Origin: a candidate division WWE3 bacterium
GTDB lineage: Bacteria; Patescibacteriota; WWE3; UBA101185; UBA10185
Assembly (NCBI GenBank): GCA_016182565.1
Contig: JACPGI010000009.1
Coordinates: forward strand, 83,154 to 122,827
DNA: 39,674 bases
Direction: 5' to 3'
The notes beneath the pieces were generated by a model. That model had not been told where the DNA came from. It saw nothing but the letters and a program-made list of their open reading frames with translations, and searched no databases. Below, one piece after another: positions 31,132 to 39,674 of the stretch (positions are counted from its first letter, which is position 1; the number at the start of each line of letters is the position of its first letter). The translations under genes and the position numbers were made by a program.

Positions 31132-33240
31132 ATGTTTAACTTACAATCTCAATACACCCCGACGGGCGATCAACCAAAAGCTATTGAGTTTCTTACCCGG
31201 GGTGTTTTGCAGAACAAAAAGCACCAAGTTTTAGTAGGCGTTACAGGGAGCGGTAAAACATTTACCGTTGCCAATGTTATAAAAAACATAGGTAAACCCA
31301 CTCTTGTTATTTCTCACAACAAGACATTAGCCGCCCAGCTTTACCAAGAATTTAGAGATTTCTTTCCAGACAATGCTGTCGAGTATTTTGTAAGTTACTA
31401 TGACTATTATCAGCCGGAAAGCTATATTCCCCAAACCGACACTTATATAGAGAAGGACTCTGCAATAAATGAAGAAATAGATAAACTTAGACTTGCCACC
31501 ACCACTTCTCTGATGACACGAAAGGATGTGATAGTTGTTGCATCTGTTTCATGTATTTATAACTTAGGCTCACCGGCTGAATATTCCAAAGTAGCCCTAG
31601 AACTTAGAAAAGGCATGAAAATAAGAAAAATTGATCTTCTTGTGCGCCTTGACCAAATTCACTATGAAAGAAACGAATTTGATTTTAAAAGAGGGTCATA
31701 TAGAGTGCGGGGTGATGTGATAGATATTTTTCCGGCCTACGGCGACACCGCAATAAGGACTGAAGTTTTTGATAATACTTTGATTACTTTAGTGCATTTT
31801 GATCCTATGACCGGAACTTTAATTGATAAAAATAATTTGTCAGCTCCAAGACTTGGGGGTCACTCAAAGCAAGAATCTACAAAGAGCAGTCCACAACTAC
31901 CACAAAACCACCAACCAAAAACCGAGTATTTAGATGCCCAAATGGTAGATAGCGCATTTGTACTAATTTATCCTGCAAAACATTACATCACTGCGGAAGA
32001 GCGTAGAGATGCTGCAATAAAAAATATTGAGAGGGACCTTGCTATAAGACTTGCCGAGTTAAAAGCTGAAGGCAAACAAATTGAAGCATACCGACTTGAA
32101 CAAAAGACAAATTATGATTTAGAAATGATTCAGGAGATTGGATATTGTAAAGGTATCGAAAATTATTCAAGGTACTTTGATGGAAGAAATCCGGGCGATG
32201 CTCCATACTCATTGATGGATTTTTTTCCAAAAGATTATTTACTTGTGATTGATGAATCACATATCTCTATCCCACAAATAAGGGGTATGTACAATGGTGA
32301 CTTTGCTAGAAAATCAACTCTTATTAATTATGGCTTTAGACTTCCTTCAGCACTTGATAATAGGCCATTGCAATTTGAGGAATTCTTACGCCGTGCCGGA
32401 AGGACCATTTATACAAGTGCAACTCCGGCTGATTGGGAACTTAGTATGAGTGGCGGTGAGATTGTGGAACAGTTAATAAGGCCAACCGGTATTCCCGACC
32501 CGGAAGTTGAAATAAGGCCATCAAAAGGTCAAGTTGAAAACTTGACAGCCGAGATAAGACTTAGAATTACAAGTGGCGAAAGAATACTTGTTACAACGCT
32601 TACTAAACGCATGGCAGAAGAGCTATCAACATATCTTACTGAACAAGGCATCAAAGTCACCTATTTACATTCTGATATCGAAACATTAGAGAGAACTAGT
32701 ATATTAGACGATCTGCGTAGGGGAAATTATGATGTGTTGGTTGGGATTAATCTTTTAAGAGAAGGCCTAGATCTCCCTGAAGTTTCATTGGTTGCTATTC
32801 TTGATGCAGATAAAGAAGGATTTTTAAGATCTGTTTCATCTTTGGTACAGACCATGGGACGTGCTGCAAGACATATAAATGGCAAAGTTATAATGTATGC
32901 CGATAGGGTAACAAAAAGTATGCAGGCGGCTATTTCTGAAGTTGAACGCCGTCGCGAGACTCAGATTGGCTATAACCTTACATACGGTATTACTCCAATT
33001 AGTATATCCAAGCCTATCAGAGAAAAGCTTATTGATGAAGTTTTGGAAGAAAAAGCCGAGAAAAGAAAGTTTATGGGTATTGATGATGAAACTGATTTTT
33101 CACAGCTTCCGCCAGATGAACTTAAAAAACAAATCAAAAAACTTACTGAAATGATGAAGTATGAAGCCGAGATGATGAATTTTGAAAAAGCCGCAATTTT
33201 AAGAGATAAAATAAGAGCTGCCAAGAAAAATCAGGACTAA
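31132..33240 (+). CDS. uvrB: Excinuclease ABC subunit B
   Basis: A 702-residue UvrB, the damage-verification helicase of nucleotide excision repair. Walker A is GVTGSGKT (36-43), the beta-hairpin region is YFVSYYDYYQPESYIPQTDTYIEKD, the Walker B-type motif is VIDESH, helicase motifs V/VI are in LVGINLLREGLDLPEVSL and QTMGRAARH, and the UVR domain at the C-terminus (IKKLTEMMKYEAEMMNFEKAAILRDKI) binds UvrC/UvrA. It is longer than usual because of an insertion at about 233-268 rich in Ser, Gln, Pro and Lys. Promoter and operator suggest SOS control. Confidence 0.96.
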   Translation: MFNLQSQYTPTGDQPKAIEFLTRGVLQNKKHQVLVGVTGSGKTFTVANVIKNIGKPTLVISHNKTLAAQLYQEFRDFFPDNAVEYFVSYYDYYQPESYIPQTDTYIEKDSAINEEIDKLRLATTTSLMTRKDVIVVASVSCIYNLGSPAEYSKVALELRKGMKIRKIDLLVRLDQIHYERNEFDFKRGSYRVRGDVIDIFPAYGDTAIRTEVFDNTLITLVHFDPMTGTLIDKNNLSAPRLGGHSKQESTKSSPQLPQNHQPKTEYLDAQMVDSAFVLIYPAKHYITAEERRDAAIKNIERDLAIRLAELKAEGKQIEAYRLEQKTNYDLEMIQEIGYCKGIENYSRYFDGRNPGDAPYSLMDFFPKDYLLVIDESHISIPQIRGMYNGDFARKSTLINYGFRLPSALDNRPLQFEEFLRRAGRTIYTSATPADWELSMSGGEIVEQLIRPTGIPDPEVEIRPSKGQVENLTAEIRLRITSGERILVTTLTKRMAEELSTYLTEQGIKVTYLHSDIETLERTSILDDLRRGNYDVLVGINLLREGLDLPEVSLVAILDADKEGFLRSVSSLVQTMGRAARHINGKVIMYADRVTKSMQAAISEVERRRETQIGYNLTYGITPISISKPIREKLIDEVLEEKAEKRKFMGIDDETDFSQLPPDELKKQIKKLTEMMKYEAEMMNFEKAAILRDKIRAAKKNQD

Positions 33241-33251
33241 AAAACTTAGTG

Positions 33252-33297
33252 TTAAATGACCCGCTTGTTTTTTTACAAGGCAGGTCATTTAATTATT
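33252..33297. terminator. Terminator hairpin between uvrB and a convergent two-gene unit
   Basis: TTAAATGACC (33252-33261) pairs with GGTCATTTAA (33283-33292); an inner CTTG/CAAG stem closes around a T-rich loop. A T-rich run follows. It lies between convergent genes and may stop transcription from both sides. Confidence 0.7.
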
Positions 33298-33311
33298 TAC
33301 CGCCCGATCCA

Positions 33312-33458
33312 TTATATGTACCAGGTTATACCAAGGGCGTGCATTAAGGCCAACAAAACCTGAATTGCTGACCACCCAGCACATATGAACACAAGGATTG
33401 CGATCAAGAGCATCGGGATATAATCGTAATTATCCCCTTTTTTTGCTGGAGTTGTCAT
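33312..33458 (-). CDS. Small membrane protein, 48 aa
   Basis: A short gene with clear signals: AAAGGAG lies 6 nt before the ATG at 33458, and the site follows the stop of the 140-aa gene, so the two form a tiny operon. The product has a polar N-terminus (MTTPAKKGDNYDYI) and then one long hydrophobic helix (PMLLIAILVFICAGWSAIQVLLALMHALGITWYI). Its partner is also membrane-anchored, so they may form a complex. No known family recognised. Confidence 0.6.
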   Translation of the reverse strand: MTTPAKKGDNYDYIPMLLIAILVFICAGWSAIQVLLALMHALGITWYI

Positions 33459-33472
33459 ATTGGTCTCCTTTG

Positions 33473-33895
33473 TTATTTATCTGACAGCATTTGATTCCAC
33501 CTATCTTTTTCTTCTTTGCTGATGAGAAGAAAGGTTAGTTCCCGAGGGGAAAACCTCACCTTACACCCCTTGGGTATTTCAAGATTTGAAGCATCGAAAA
33601 ACACCCAATCTGAAAGCCAATGATATGTTGCACTCCGGTCGTACATGGCAGGACCTTGTAGTGTGGTGGTTCCACTTTCAGGTTCAAAAATTGGTTTTTC
33701 GGCCGTAAGCACATTGACAACTGGATACACCCCATCGTATGCAGTGTCACAGTTAGGGGGTATCAATACTTCATAGTGTGTTTGCACTGCTCGATCACGG
33801 TGATCCTGTTCACTTGCCTGAATCATCAATATTCCAAGCATTATTACGCCAATAATAGTGGCGACGTACTTTAGCCAGCTGGGAAATTTAATCAT
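33473..33895 (-). CDS. Orphan membrane-anchored protein, 140 aa
   Basis: Not recognised. The ATG at 33895 follows AAAGGAGAGGCTAC, a strong Shine-Dalgarno site. The protein has a short basic N-terminus (MIKFPSWLKY), one membrane helix (about 11-27, VATIIGVIMLGILMIQA) and an outer domain of about 110 residues with two Cys (PPNCDTAYDG and IPKGCKVRFS) that could form a disulfide. The end is charged (SKEEKDRWNQMLSDK). It is followed 14 nt later by a 48-aa membrane protein and has a good promoter shared back to back with the ROK kinase. Confidence 0.62.
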   Translation of the reverse strand: MIKFPSWLKYVATIIGVIMLGILMIQASEQDHRDRAVQTHYEVLIPPNCDTAYDGVYPVVNVLTAEKPIFEPESGTTTLQGPAMYDRSATYHWLSDWVFFDASNLEIPKGCKVRFSPRELTFLLISKEEKDRWNQMLSDK

Positions 33896-33913
33896 GTAGC
33901 CTCTCCTTTTTTC

Positions 33914-33943
33914 TTATTATTGTATTATTCTGAGATTTGTCAA
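33914..33943 (-). promoter_or_regulatory. Promoter of the two-gene membrane unit
   Basis: On the minus strand a perfect TTGACA (33943-33938) and TAATAA (33919-33914) are 18 nt apart, giving a short leader with a Shine-Dalgarno site before the ATG at 33895. Confidence 0.6.
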
Positions 33944-33964
33944 ATAATATGCCTGTTACTGCCT

Positions 33965-34804
33965 ATGTATATATCAATTGACCTTGGTGGAACTAGTACA
34001 AGAGTCGCCTCATCTAAAGATTTAATTTCACTCCATAAATTGGAGAGGTTTCCAACAAACAAAGAACTTGTAGTAGAAAAAAAGCTTTTAAATAATGCGA
34101 TCGCCAAGGTAATTGAAGGCGAAACTGTTGATTTTGTATGTGTTGGTGTTCCGGGCATGGTAGATAGATATGCAAGAACTTTTGAAAAAATTGTAAATTA
34201 TCCAGAACTTACAGGTAAATCCTATGAGGTGCTTTTTGATATTACAATTCCGAATTCTAAAATTGTAATAGAAAATGATGCAGCGCTTGCGGGGCTTGCT
34301 GAATCAAGGCGTGGTGTTGCTGCGAAATCTAGAGTCGTAGCATATCTTACTCTAAGTACAGGTTTTGGTGGAGTAAGAATACAGGACAAACAGATAAGTA
34401 GGATTCAGGGTAACTTTGAACCGGGGCACATGATTATTGTTGAAGATGGTAGGGAAGATAGTGTGTGTGGCCAGAAAGGATGTGCCCATTCTTATCTATC
34501 CGGTGTAGCCTTTAAGGAGATTTACGGTATGGAACCATTTGATTGTAAAGATCCTAAAGTTTGGAACGAGTATGGTGAGAAAATGGCGACAGTAATAACA
34601 AATGTTGTTGCTATGTGGGATCCTGGTGTGATCGTTCTTGGTGGAAGCATAGCTACTAGATTTGAGATGTTTGAGCCGGCTATGCATGATGCACTTTATA
34701 CACAAAGCCTTTTTGATATGCCAAAAATTTTAAAATCAGAGATGGGTGATGTAAATGGGGTTTGGGGTGGGTTTGATCTTATTTCACAAATTCAAAACAG
34801 TTAA
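33965..34804 (+). CDS. ROK family sugar kinase (glucokinase-like)
   Basis: A 279-residue ROK-fold kinase. The phosphate-1 motif is ISIDLGGTSTRVA at the N-terminus, VCVGVPGMVD follows, the catalytic Asp is in VIENDAALAGLAES near residue 104, the STGFGGVRIQ strand and the GVIVLGGSIA phosphate-2 region are present. The ROK zinc motif is only partly kept (CGQKGCAHSYLSG). Likely reaction: ATP-dependent phosphorylation of glucose or another hexose, feeding glycolysis or sugar-nucleotide synthesis. The ATG at 33965 puts the family start in place; TAATAT lies 14 nt upstream. A repressor role is unlikely because it has no helix-turn-helix. Confidence 0.88.
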   Translation: MYISIDLGGTSTRVASSKDLISLHKLERFPTNKELVVEKKLLNNAIAKVIEGETVDFVCVGVPGMVDRYARTFEKIVNYPELTGKSYEVLFDITIPNSKIVIENDAALAGLAESRRGVAAKSRVVAYLTLSTGFGGVRIQDKQISRIQGNFEPGHMIIVEDGREDSVCGQKGCAHSYLSGVAFKEIYGMEPFDCKDPKVWNEYGEKMATVITNVVAMWDPGVIVLGGSIATRFEMFEPAMHDALYTQSLFDMPKILKSEMGDVNGVWGGFDLISQIQNS

Positions 34805-34896
34805 TTTAAAACTTATTATTTACTTTTGTATTTCTATTAGGTTTAATCTAATGAACAAGAGGGCTTAAATCAAAGATAGCAATTCGGAGGCAGCAA

Positions 34897-35274
34897 ATGA
34901 AAATTTCTCCCTATGTACAGGTAATTGGTTCAAGAGAATTTCACCAAGTAATAAGGGATAAGATTTCTCAACACAGGGGATTAGATTTTTTGGTACCGTT
35001 TGATGTACATACATCATTGGAAAGCTTTGAAACCGCTGCATGGTGGCGTACATCTATTCTTGTTATAGAAGAAGCGGCTGGGCATATGGATGAGGCTTAT
35101 CCTAAGCAGGTGGAAAGTTTTGTACACAAGGTACGTTGTCTACACAATCGGATCATACTAAAAGGTGGTGTAACTGTGCATATTCTATCTGCGAAGTGTA
35201 GGTTTTTTAATTTCTGGGGACTTGTATTTCGATTGGCCAGCTCGGATGATTTTCTCTATAGCCAGAGTTATTGA
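34897..35274 (+). CDS. Orphan protein, 125 aa, unknown function
   Basis: No family recognised. GGAGG lies 7 nt before the ATG (TTCGGAGGCAGCAAATG). The sequence MKISPYVQVIGSREFHQVIRDKISQHRG, LDFLVPFDVHTSLESFETAAWWRTSILVIEEAAGH and the end RFFNFWGLVFRLASSDDFLYSQSY suggest a mixed fold with exposed Trp and His residues. It has no membrane helix. A GC-rich terminator separates it from uvrA. TTTACT and TTTAAT 17 nt apart upstream could be its promoter. It belongs to the set of orphan genes with a Shine-Dalgarno site. Confidence 0.58.
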   Translation: MKISPYVQVIGSREFHQVIRDKISQHRGLDFLVPFDVHTSLESFETAAWWRTSILVIEEAAGHMDEAYPKQVESFVHKVRCLHNRIILKGGVTVHILSAKCRFFNFWGLVFRLASSDDFLYSQSY

Positions 35275-35285
35275 TATAGCCGGAA

Positions 35286-35330
35286 AATTTTGGGGGTACC
35301 AAAGGTATATGTGCCCCCAATATATTTCCC
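35286..35330 (+). terminator. Terminator before uvrA
   Basis: TTGGGGGTAC pairs with GTGCCCCCAA around a 9-nt loop, then TATATTT. It isolates the uvrA promoter from the orphan gene. Confidence 0.75.
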
Positions 35331-35342
35331 ACTTCCAAAACC

Positions 35343-35370
35343 CGAACAAATACCGTATACTTTTTTGGCA
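35343..35370 (+). promoter_or_regulatory. uvrA promoter with imperfect candidate LexA operator
   Basis: CGAACAAATACCGTA (35343-35357) matches the CGAA-N7-CGAA pattern except A to T at position 14. It overlaps the -10 box TATACT (35356-35361), which ends 9 nt before the ATG at 35371. Confidence 0.5.
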
Positions 35371-38337
35371 ATGTCTAAATCCCAGGATAAAATTATAGTA
35401 AAAGGTGCTCGTCAACATAACCTTAAAAATATTAATTTGGAAATTCCAAAGAATAAATTTGTTGTATTTACTGGTGTTTCAGGTTCAGGCAAGTCATCTC
35501 TTGCTATGGATACCATTTATGCTGAGGGCCAAAGAAGATATGTGGAAAGTCTGTCTTCTTATGCAAGACAATTTTTAGGTGTAATGGATAAGCCAGATGT
35601 AGATAGTATTGAAGGACTTTCTCCGGCAATTGCAATTGATCAAAAAACTACTTCAAAAAATCCAAGATCAACTGTAGGTACTGTAACAGAAATTTATGAC
35701 TATTTAAGACTTCTATTTGCGCGGATTGGAAATCCGCATTGTCCTGAATGTGGCACAAAAATTGCAAGACAAAGCCCAGAGCAGATCGCAGATCAGATTT
35801 TTAAAATTATAACTCATGATAGGGATTTTGATTCGGTCAAAGGTACAAGGTTTTTAGTACTCTCTCCAGTTGTTAGGGATCGTAAAGGAGAATTTTCTTC
35901 CCTTCTTGATAATTTAAGAAAACAGGGCGTTATGCGAGTTCGAATCGATGGTCATGTAAAAGATTTAAATGAGGAATTCGACCTTATTAAAACTAATAAA
36001 CATACAGTTGAAGCAATTTTAGCCAGAATGATAATAAACAAAAAAAAGCTTAAAGACCATTCCGAGGAGGTATTGTTTAGAAGCGAGCTGTTTCAGACCA
36101 TAGAGACAGCTTTAAAAATAAGTAGTGGCTATATAGTTTTGGCCTTAGTTAAAGATAAAAATTTTGATTTCCCAGAAAAACCAACAAAATTTGAAGACAC
36201 CTTATTTTCAGAAAACTTTGCTTGCCCAAATTGTGGTGCATCTATTCCAGAACTTGAACCTAGAGTATTTTCTTTTAACTCCCCACATGGTGCTTGTTCT
36301 AAGTGTGATGGTATTGGTACTCAGCTAAGTGTAGACGAGGCACAGGTATACAACCCAAACTTAAGTGTCAAAGAAGGTGGGATTTTTCCTTGGTCCAATC
36401 TTTTTGACGGAGGAAGTTACTGGGTTTCAAAAGTTGTGGAATCGGTTGCCAGCCATTACGGTTTTTCTCTTAAAGTTCCTATTAATAAGCTTTCCCCGGA
36501 ACATTTTGATATTTTATTACATGGACCTAAAGAGGAAATTAAATTTAGAGTTGAATATGAGAAGGAGGGCCAGAAAAATGCCCATTTTGCAAAGTTTGAA
36601 GGTGTTGTTCCAAATCTTATTAGAAGGCATAAAGATACCTCCTCAGACTATATTCGAAATGAAATCGAGAAATATATGGTACGTGAGCAATGCTCTAAAT
36701 GTAACGGTACAAGACTAAATGATACAGCTTTGTCAGTTGTGATAGGGGACAAAAATATATTCCAAATTGCAAGTTTACCAATAAATAAGCTAAGTAAATG
36801 GTCAAAGGAACTCCAAAGCACCCTAGGTGATCGCGATACACAGATTGCAAATCCTATCATGAAAGAAATTCTTTTTAGAATTCAATTTTTGATTGATGTT
36901 GGCCTTACTTACCTAAATTTAAGTCGTACCTCAAGTGAACTTTCTGGTGGTGAGGCACAAAGAATCCGCCTTGCCTCCCAAATTGGTTCCGGCCTTTCTG
37001 GGGTTTTATATGTTCTAGATGAGCCGTCCATAGGGCTTCATCAAAGAGATCAAGGTCGTCTTATAAAAACTTTAAAAAATTTGCGCGATCTTGGTAACAC
37101 AGTTTTGGTTGTAGAGCATGACATGGAAACAATGTTAGAAAGCGACTATATTTTTGATTTTGGGCCAGGTGCCGGTGAGCATGGTGGTAAAGTAATTGCT
37201 CATGGTACCCCAAAAGATATTATTAAAGACCCAAACTCTATCACTGGAAAATATTTATCGGGTAAGAAAAAGGTTGGGCATGGTTTACAAAAGCATTTGG
37301 TAGGACTTGATCTTGAAATGCGGGATGTATATAAAGGTGAGGTTTTAAAAATTAAAGGTGCTAGAGGCAGAAATCTTAAAAAAATAAATGTTGAGATACC
37401 CCTTGGAAAGTTTGTGTGTGTCACCGGTGTTTCGGGGTCAGGTAAATCATCTCTAGTTATGGACACGCTCCATCCGGCAATTAGGGCATATTTTGGGCTT
37501 AAAAACGAAGAAAGACCTGAGGTTTGCGATGATATAACAGGCCTTGAGCACCTTGATAAAATAATTGCTATTGATCAGGCTCCTATAGGAAGAACTCCGA
37601 AGTCAAATCCGGCTACATATACCAAGACATTTGATCATATTCGAGAACTTTTCGCCAAGACGGAAGGATCACGTATAAGAGGTTACAAATCCGGCAGATT
37701 TAGTTTTAACGTCAAGGGTGGTAGGTGTGAGGCATGTGCAGGTGAAGGTCAAATAAAGATAGAAATGCAATTTATGCCAGACGTATATGTAAACTGTGAT
37801 GTCTGTATGGGTAAGAGGTATAACCGAGAAACGTTGGAGGTGACTTATAAAGATAAAAGTATTAGTGAAGTTTTGGATATGACCGTAGAAGAAGCATTAA
37901 GGTTTTTTGATAACATTCCGATAATAAGACGTAAACTTCAAACCATCACCGATGTCGGATTAGGTTATATAAGACTTGGTCAACCAGCTCCAACACTTTC
38001 AGGTGGGGAGGCGCAAAGAGTAAAACTAGCAACAGAACTTTCAAAACAAACCAGAGGAAAAGCTTTTTATATACTAGATGAACCTACAACCGGGCTTCAC
38101 TTTGCTGATCTAGAAAAACTTATTTCTATTATTAAACGTCTTACCGCAAGAGGTAACACTGTTCTTGTGATTGAACACAATATGGATGTTATTTCAAACG
38201 CTGATTGGGTGATTGACCTTGGCCCCGAAGGCGGCGAACAAGGCGGTAATGTAGTATTTGAAGGTCCATTGAGTGAGTTACTAGATAATAAATTATCATA
38301 CACAGCGCAATCGCTCCACCAACACTTAGCACTATAA
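35371..38337 (+). CDS. uvrA: Excinuclease ABC subunit A
   Basis: A 988-residue UvrA, the damage-sensing ATPase of nucleotide excision repair. Two ABC modules are seen: Walker [10 protein letters not shown] near residues 35-43 and again near 685; signature and Walker B regions [32 protein letters not shown] and [18 protein letters not shown]...[11 protein letters not shown]. Two zinc modules are present (CPNCGAS...CSKCDG near 284 and CEACAGEGQ...CDVCMGK near 786). The ATG at 35371 is fixed by TATACT nearby; a longer frame upstream would cross the terminator and promoter. The 3' end overlaps the convergent transglutaminase gene by 149 bases. Confidence 0.96.
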   Translation: MSKSQDKIIVKGARQHNLKNINLEIPKNKFVVFTGVSGSGKSSLAMDTIYAEGQRRYVESLSSYARQFLGVMDKPDVDSIEGLSPAIAIDQKTTSKNPRSTVGTVTEIYDYLRLLFARIGNPHCPECGTKIARQSPEQIADQIFKIITHDRDFDSVKGTRFLVLSPVVRDRKGEFSSLLDNLRKQGVMRVRIDGHVKDLNEEFDLIKTNKHTVEAILARMIINKKKLKDHSEEVLFRSELFQTIETALKISSGYIVLALVKDKNFDFPEKPTKFEDTLFSENFACPNCGASIPELEPRVFSFNSPHGACSKCDGIGTQLSVDEAQVYNPNLSVKEGGIFPWSNLFDGGSYWVSKVVESVASHYGFSLKVPINKLSPEHFDILLHGPKEEIKFRVEYEKEGQKNAHFAKFEGVVPNLIRRHKDTSSDYIRNEIEKYMVREQCSKCNGTRLNDTALSVVIGDKNIFQIASLPINKLSKWSKELQSTLGDRDTQIANPIMKEILFRIQFLIDVGLTYLNLSRTSSELSGGEAQRIRLASQIGSGLSGVLYVLDEPSIGLHQRDQGRLIKTLKNLRDLGNTVLVVEHDMETMLESDYIFDFGPGAGEHGGKVIAHGTPKDIIKDPNSITGKYLSGKKKVGHGLQKHLVGLDLEMRDVYKGEVLKIKGARGRNLKKINVEIPLGKFVCVTGVSGSGKSSLVMDTLHPAIRAYFGLKNEERPEVCDDITGLEHLDKIIAIDQAPIGRTPKSNPATYTKTFDHIRELFAKTEGSRIRGYKSGRFSFNVKGGRCEACAGEGQIKIEMQFMPDVYVNCDVCMGKRYNRETLEVTYKDKSISEVLDMTVEEALRFFDNIPIIRRKLQTITDVGLGYIRLGQPAPTLSGGEAQRVKLATELSKQTRGKAFYILDEPTTGLHFADLEKLISIIKRLTARGNTVLVIEHNMDVISNADWVIDLGPEGGEQGGNVVFEGPLSELLDNKLSYTAQSLHQHLAL

Positions 38338-39674
38338 TTAACCAATCTGTTTGTTTAACAATTGGTTTATTTTCATTTATTGAGAATCTATAAAATTGTT
38401 TATCTCCGTTTGCGTCCTCGTAATAAATTTCTCTTGAGTCTTTGGGTAGGGTAATGTAAGTAATATCCTTTGGTAATAATTTGTCCCCTGTGTTATTAAA
38501 ATTGCTAAGTTTAACTCCACCATCATTAAAAACAATATAAGTTTGTTTCTTGGAAAAAAGATTTATTGGATTTAGATTTTTGGTCTTAAAAACCTGCAAG
38601 TTTGTAGGAAACCCTGTTAGAAAATTATTTTGAGCGATATCAACTTCAACTTGTTTTTCTGTCCCATCTACTTTGTAAGAGCCTGCCGGATAGGGATACT
38701 CTGAATCCATTCCCTTTATTGAGAAAGCAAAATGACTAGTGTCAAGCTTTGTAAAGTAATCTATACCAGAGGTATTACCCCATGTTGGATCAACTTGTAC
38801 CCAGCCAAAGTTGGGATCATAAAATTCCGCCCATGAATGGAGCAAATCCCCATTTTTAAGACTAATTGAAAGTGGCGTCAAATTACTCTCTCTAGTGTAT
38901 GCAAATCCATCTACCTCTCTTGCTGGTATTCCCATCGCGCGGGTTAGAGCGATAAAAAGATCAGTAAACTCCATGCACGCCCAAGGTCCTGGTTGTAAAA
39001 CGGCAGCTAATGCTCCGTTTCTTTCTATAAATTCTTTTTGTGAAACGCCAAAGTCATATTTAAGAGTTTTTGTTACATAGTTGTATACACTTTGTGCGTT
39101 CTGTACAACTGTTAGTTCGGGTTTTAAAAGGTTCTTAGCGACTTTTTGAATAGGCTGTGCACTTATTTCCCAATATTTTTGTTCTTTGGTGTAGTCTCTT
39201 GTTAAATTAGCCGGAATATCTTTTATATTCCCCCCGAAATCTGGATTTATTTGAGAACCCTTTAAGCTTACAGATCCTGTTGCAACAATGTGTATTTTCT
39301 CTTTTGGGGGAACTTTGAATCTTGCTATAAAATTGCCATCCTTATCTTCAAAAAAACTAAATGGCAGGGGATTAATTTCTGTATATCTTACCTGTTGAAT
39401 TCCTTTTATATCGGGTGGAAGTGCTATTTCTTGAAAAGTGGAAAAGACTGAATTATTTTGAAGTGCGAATCCAAGCTTAAAGTTAAAAATTTGGTTTTTA
39501 CCATGAGATGTAGTTATCCCACTTGTAGACAAGGCATCTTTAGTAAATTCAAGTTCATAGAAAGTATTAGTTGGGTTTTTCTTTGAAGGTTTGGGTGAGA
39601 CATATATTTCAGGTCCAAATTCAATTGGGATTTTCAAGGTTACTCTATAATTTTTTGTTGTATCAAGTGTTTCA
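38189..39674 (-). CDS. Transglutaminase-like domain protein with C-terminal membrane helix (5' end beyond window)
   Basis: The frame continues past the right edge (no ATG start inside; a TTG at 39637 is internal), giving about 495 residues. The transglutaminase core is clear: PGPWACMEFTDLFIALTRAMGIPAREVDGF with the catalytic Cys, LLHSWAEFYD with His, and GWVQVDPTWG with Asp. The N-terminal part is beta-rich and probably outside the membrane. Near the C-terminus one helix ([24 protein letters not shown]) is followed by a basic cytoplasmic tail ([17 protein letters not shown]). Such proteins act as cell-surface proteases or cross-linking enzymes; the substrate is unknown. Confidence 0.85.
   Translation of the reverse strand, partial: ETLDTTKNYRVTLKIPIEFGPEIYVSPKPSKKNPTNTFYELEFTKDALSTSGITTSHGKNQIFNFKLGFALQNNSVFSTFQEIALPPDIKGIQQVRYTEINPLPFSFFEDKDGNFIARFKVPPKEKIHIVATGSVSLKGSQINPDFGGNIKDIPANLTRDYTKEQKYWEISAQPIQKVAKNLLKPELTVVQNAQSVYNYVTKTLKYDFGVSQKEFIERNGALAAVLQPGPWACMEFTDLFIALTRAMGIPAREVDGFAYTRESNLTPLSISLKNGDLLHSWAEFYDPNFGWVQVDPTWGNTSGIDYFTKLDTSHFAFSIKGMDSEYPYPAGSYKVDGTEKQVEVDIAQNNFLTGFPTNLQVFKTKNLNPINLFSKKQTYIVFNDGGVKLSNFNNTGDKLLPKDITYITLPKDSREIYYEDANGDKQFYRFSINENKPIVKQTDWLIIVLSVGGAIALCMIIYYLVTHSMDLQILHYRLVRRLRGQGQSPNQRLK

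Noticed and set aside
35290..35370. Longer uvrA start at 35290
   Set aside because: The extra 27 codons cover the terminator loop and the promoter; UvrA normally begins close to the [12 protein letters not shown] segment.
36365..36718. 117-aa + frame inside uvrA
   Set aside because: Shadow frame of a highly conserved gene; no start signal.
1..39674. Possible recoding of TGA (as in Gracilibacteria and Absconditabacteria)
   Set aside because: TGA closes several genes at expected lengths (754 gene, mraZ, LCP gene), and no conserved gene has an in-frame TGA.
1..39674. tRNA genes, CRISPR arrays, transposons or prophage genes
   Set aside because: No cloverleaf with a T-arm consensus, no regularly spaced repeats and no transposase or phage-like proteins were found on reading both strands.

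Overview
The window is an AT-rich bacterial chromosomal segment using the standard code (TGA serves as a stop, for example at the ends of mraZ and of the glycosyltransferase at 754). Gene content and style suggest a Candidate Phyla Radiation (Patescibacteria) genome, perhaps of the Microgenomates/Katanobacteria side: a DUF4012 protein, a compact dcw remnant (mraZ-rsmH-ftsL-like-ftsI), short intergenic gaps, many small orphan proteins and a minimal set of repair and glycolysis genes. The phylum is inferred from content; no 16S rRNA or ribosomal protein is present to prove it. I saw no tRNA, rRNA, insertion sequence, prophage or CRISPR array.

Layout. 1-9.9 kb: surface polysaccharide locus with the tail of one glycosyltransferase, an orphan small gene, two GT4 glycosyltransferases, a large O-antigen ligase/GT39 fusion, a third GT4 enzyme, a membrane phosphoglycosyl transferase and a DUF4012 protein, closed by a strong terminator. 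10-13.6 kb: recO, dinB and glyS. 13.6-14.4 kb: two small orphan genes. 14.6-18.3 kb: mraZ-rsmH-ftsL-like-ftsI with probable MraZ boxes. 18.3-18.9 kb: a strong candidate structured RNA and an orphan gene. 19-20.6 kb: YraN and an LCP protein. 20.6-23.6 kb: response regulator, histidine kinase and a phosphohexomutase-like protein with degenerate active-site loops. 23.6-28 kb: ppsA, enolase and phosphoglycerate mutase, a lower-glycolysis group. 28-29.9 kb: DedA, a HAD phosphatase and lexA. 30-35.3 kb: orphan genes around uvrB and a ROK kinase. 35.3-39.7 kb: uvrA and a partial transglutaminase-domain protein.

Two signals stand out. First, the promoters of the four SOS/NER genes here (lexA, dinB, uvrB, uvrA) each carry a direct repeat CGAA-N7-CGAA (period 11; uvrA has one mismatch) between or touching the -35/-10 elements. 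This looks like an undescribed LexA operator for this lineage, with the GAAC-N7-GAAC geometry known from alphaproteobacteria. Second, genes use two start styles. Most conserved genes have a TATAAT-like box only 6-7 nt before ATG, which predicts leaderless mRNAs. Most of the small orphan genes scattered between operons instead have a strong AAGGAG Shine-Dalgarno site, and several also show a -35/-10 promoter with an untranslated leader or their own hairpin. The orphans behave like self-contained cassettes and are the least explained part of the window.
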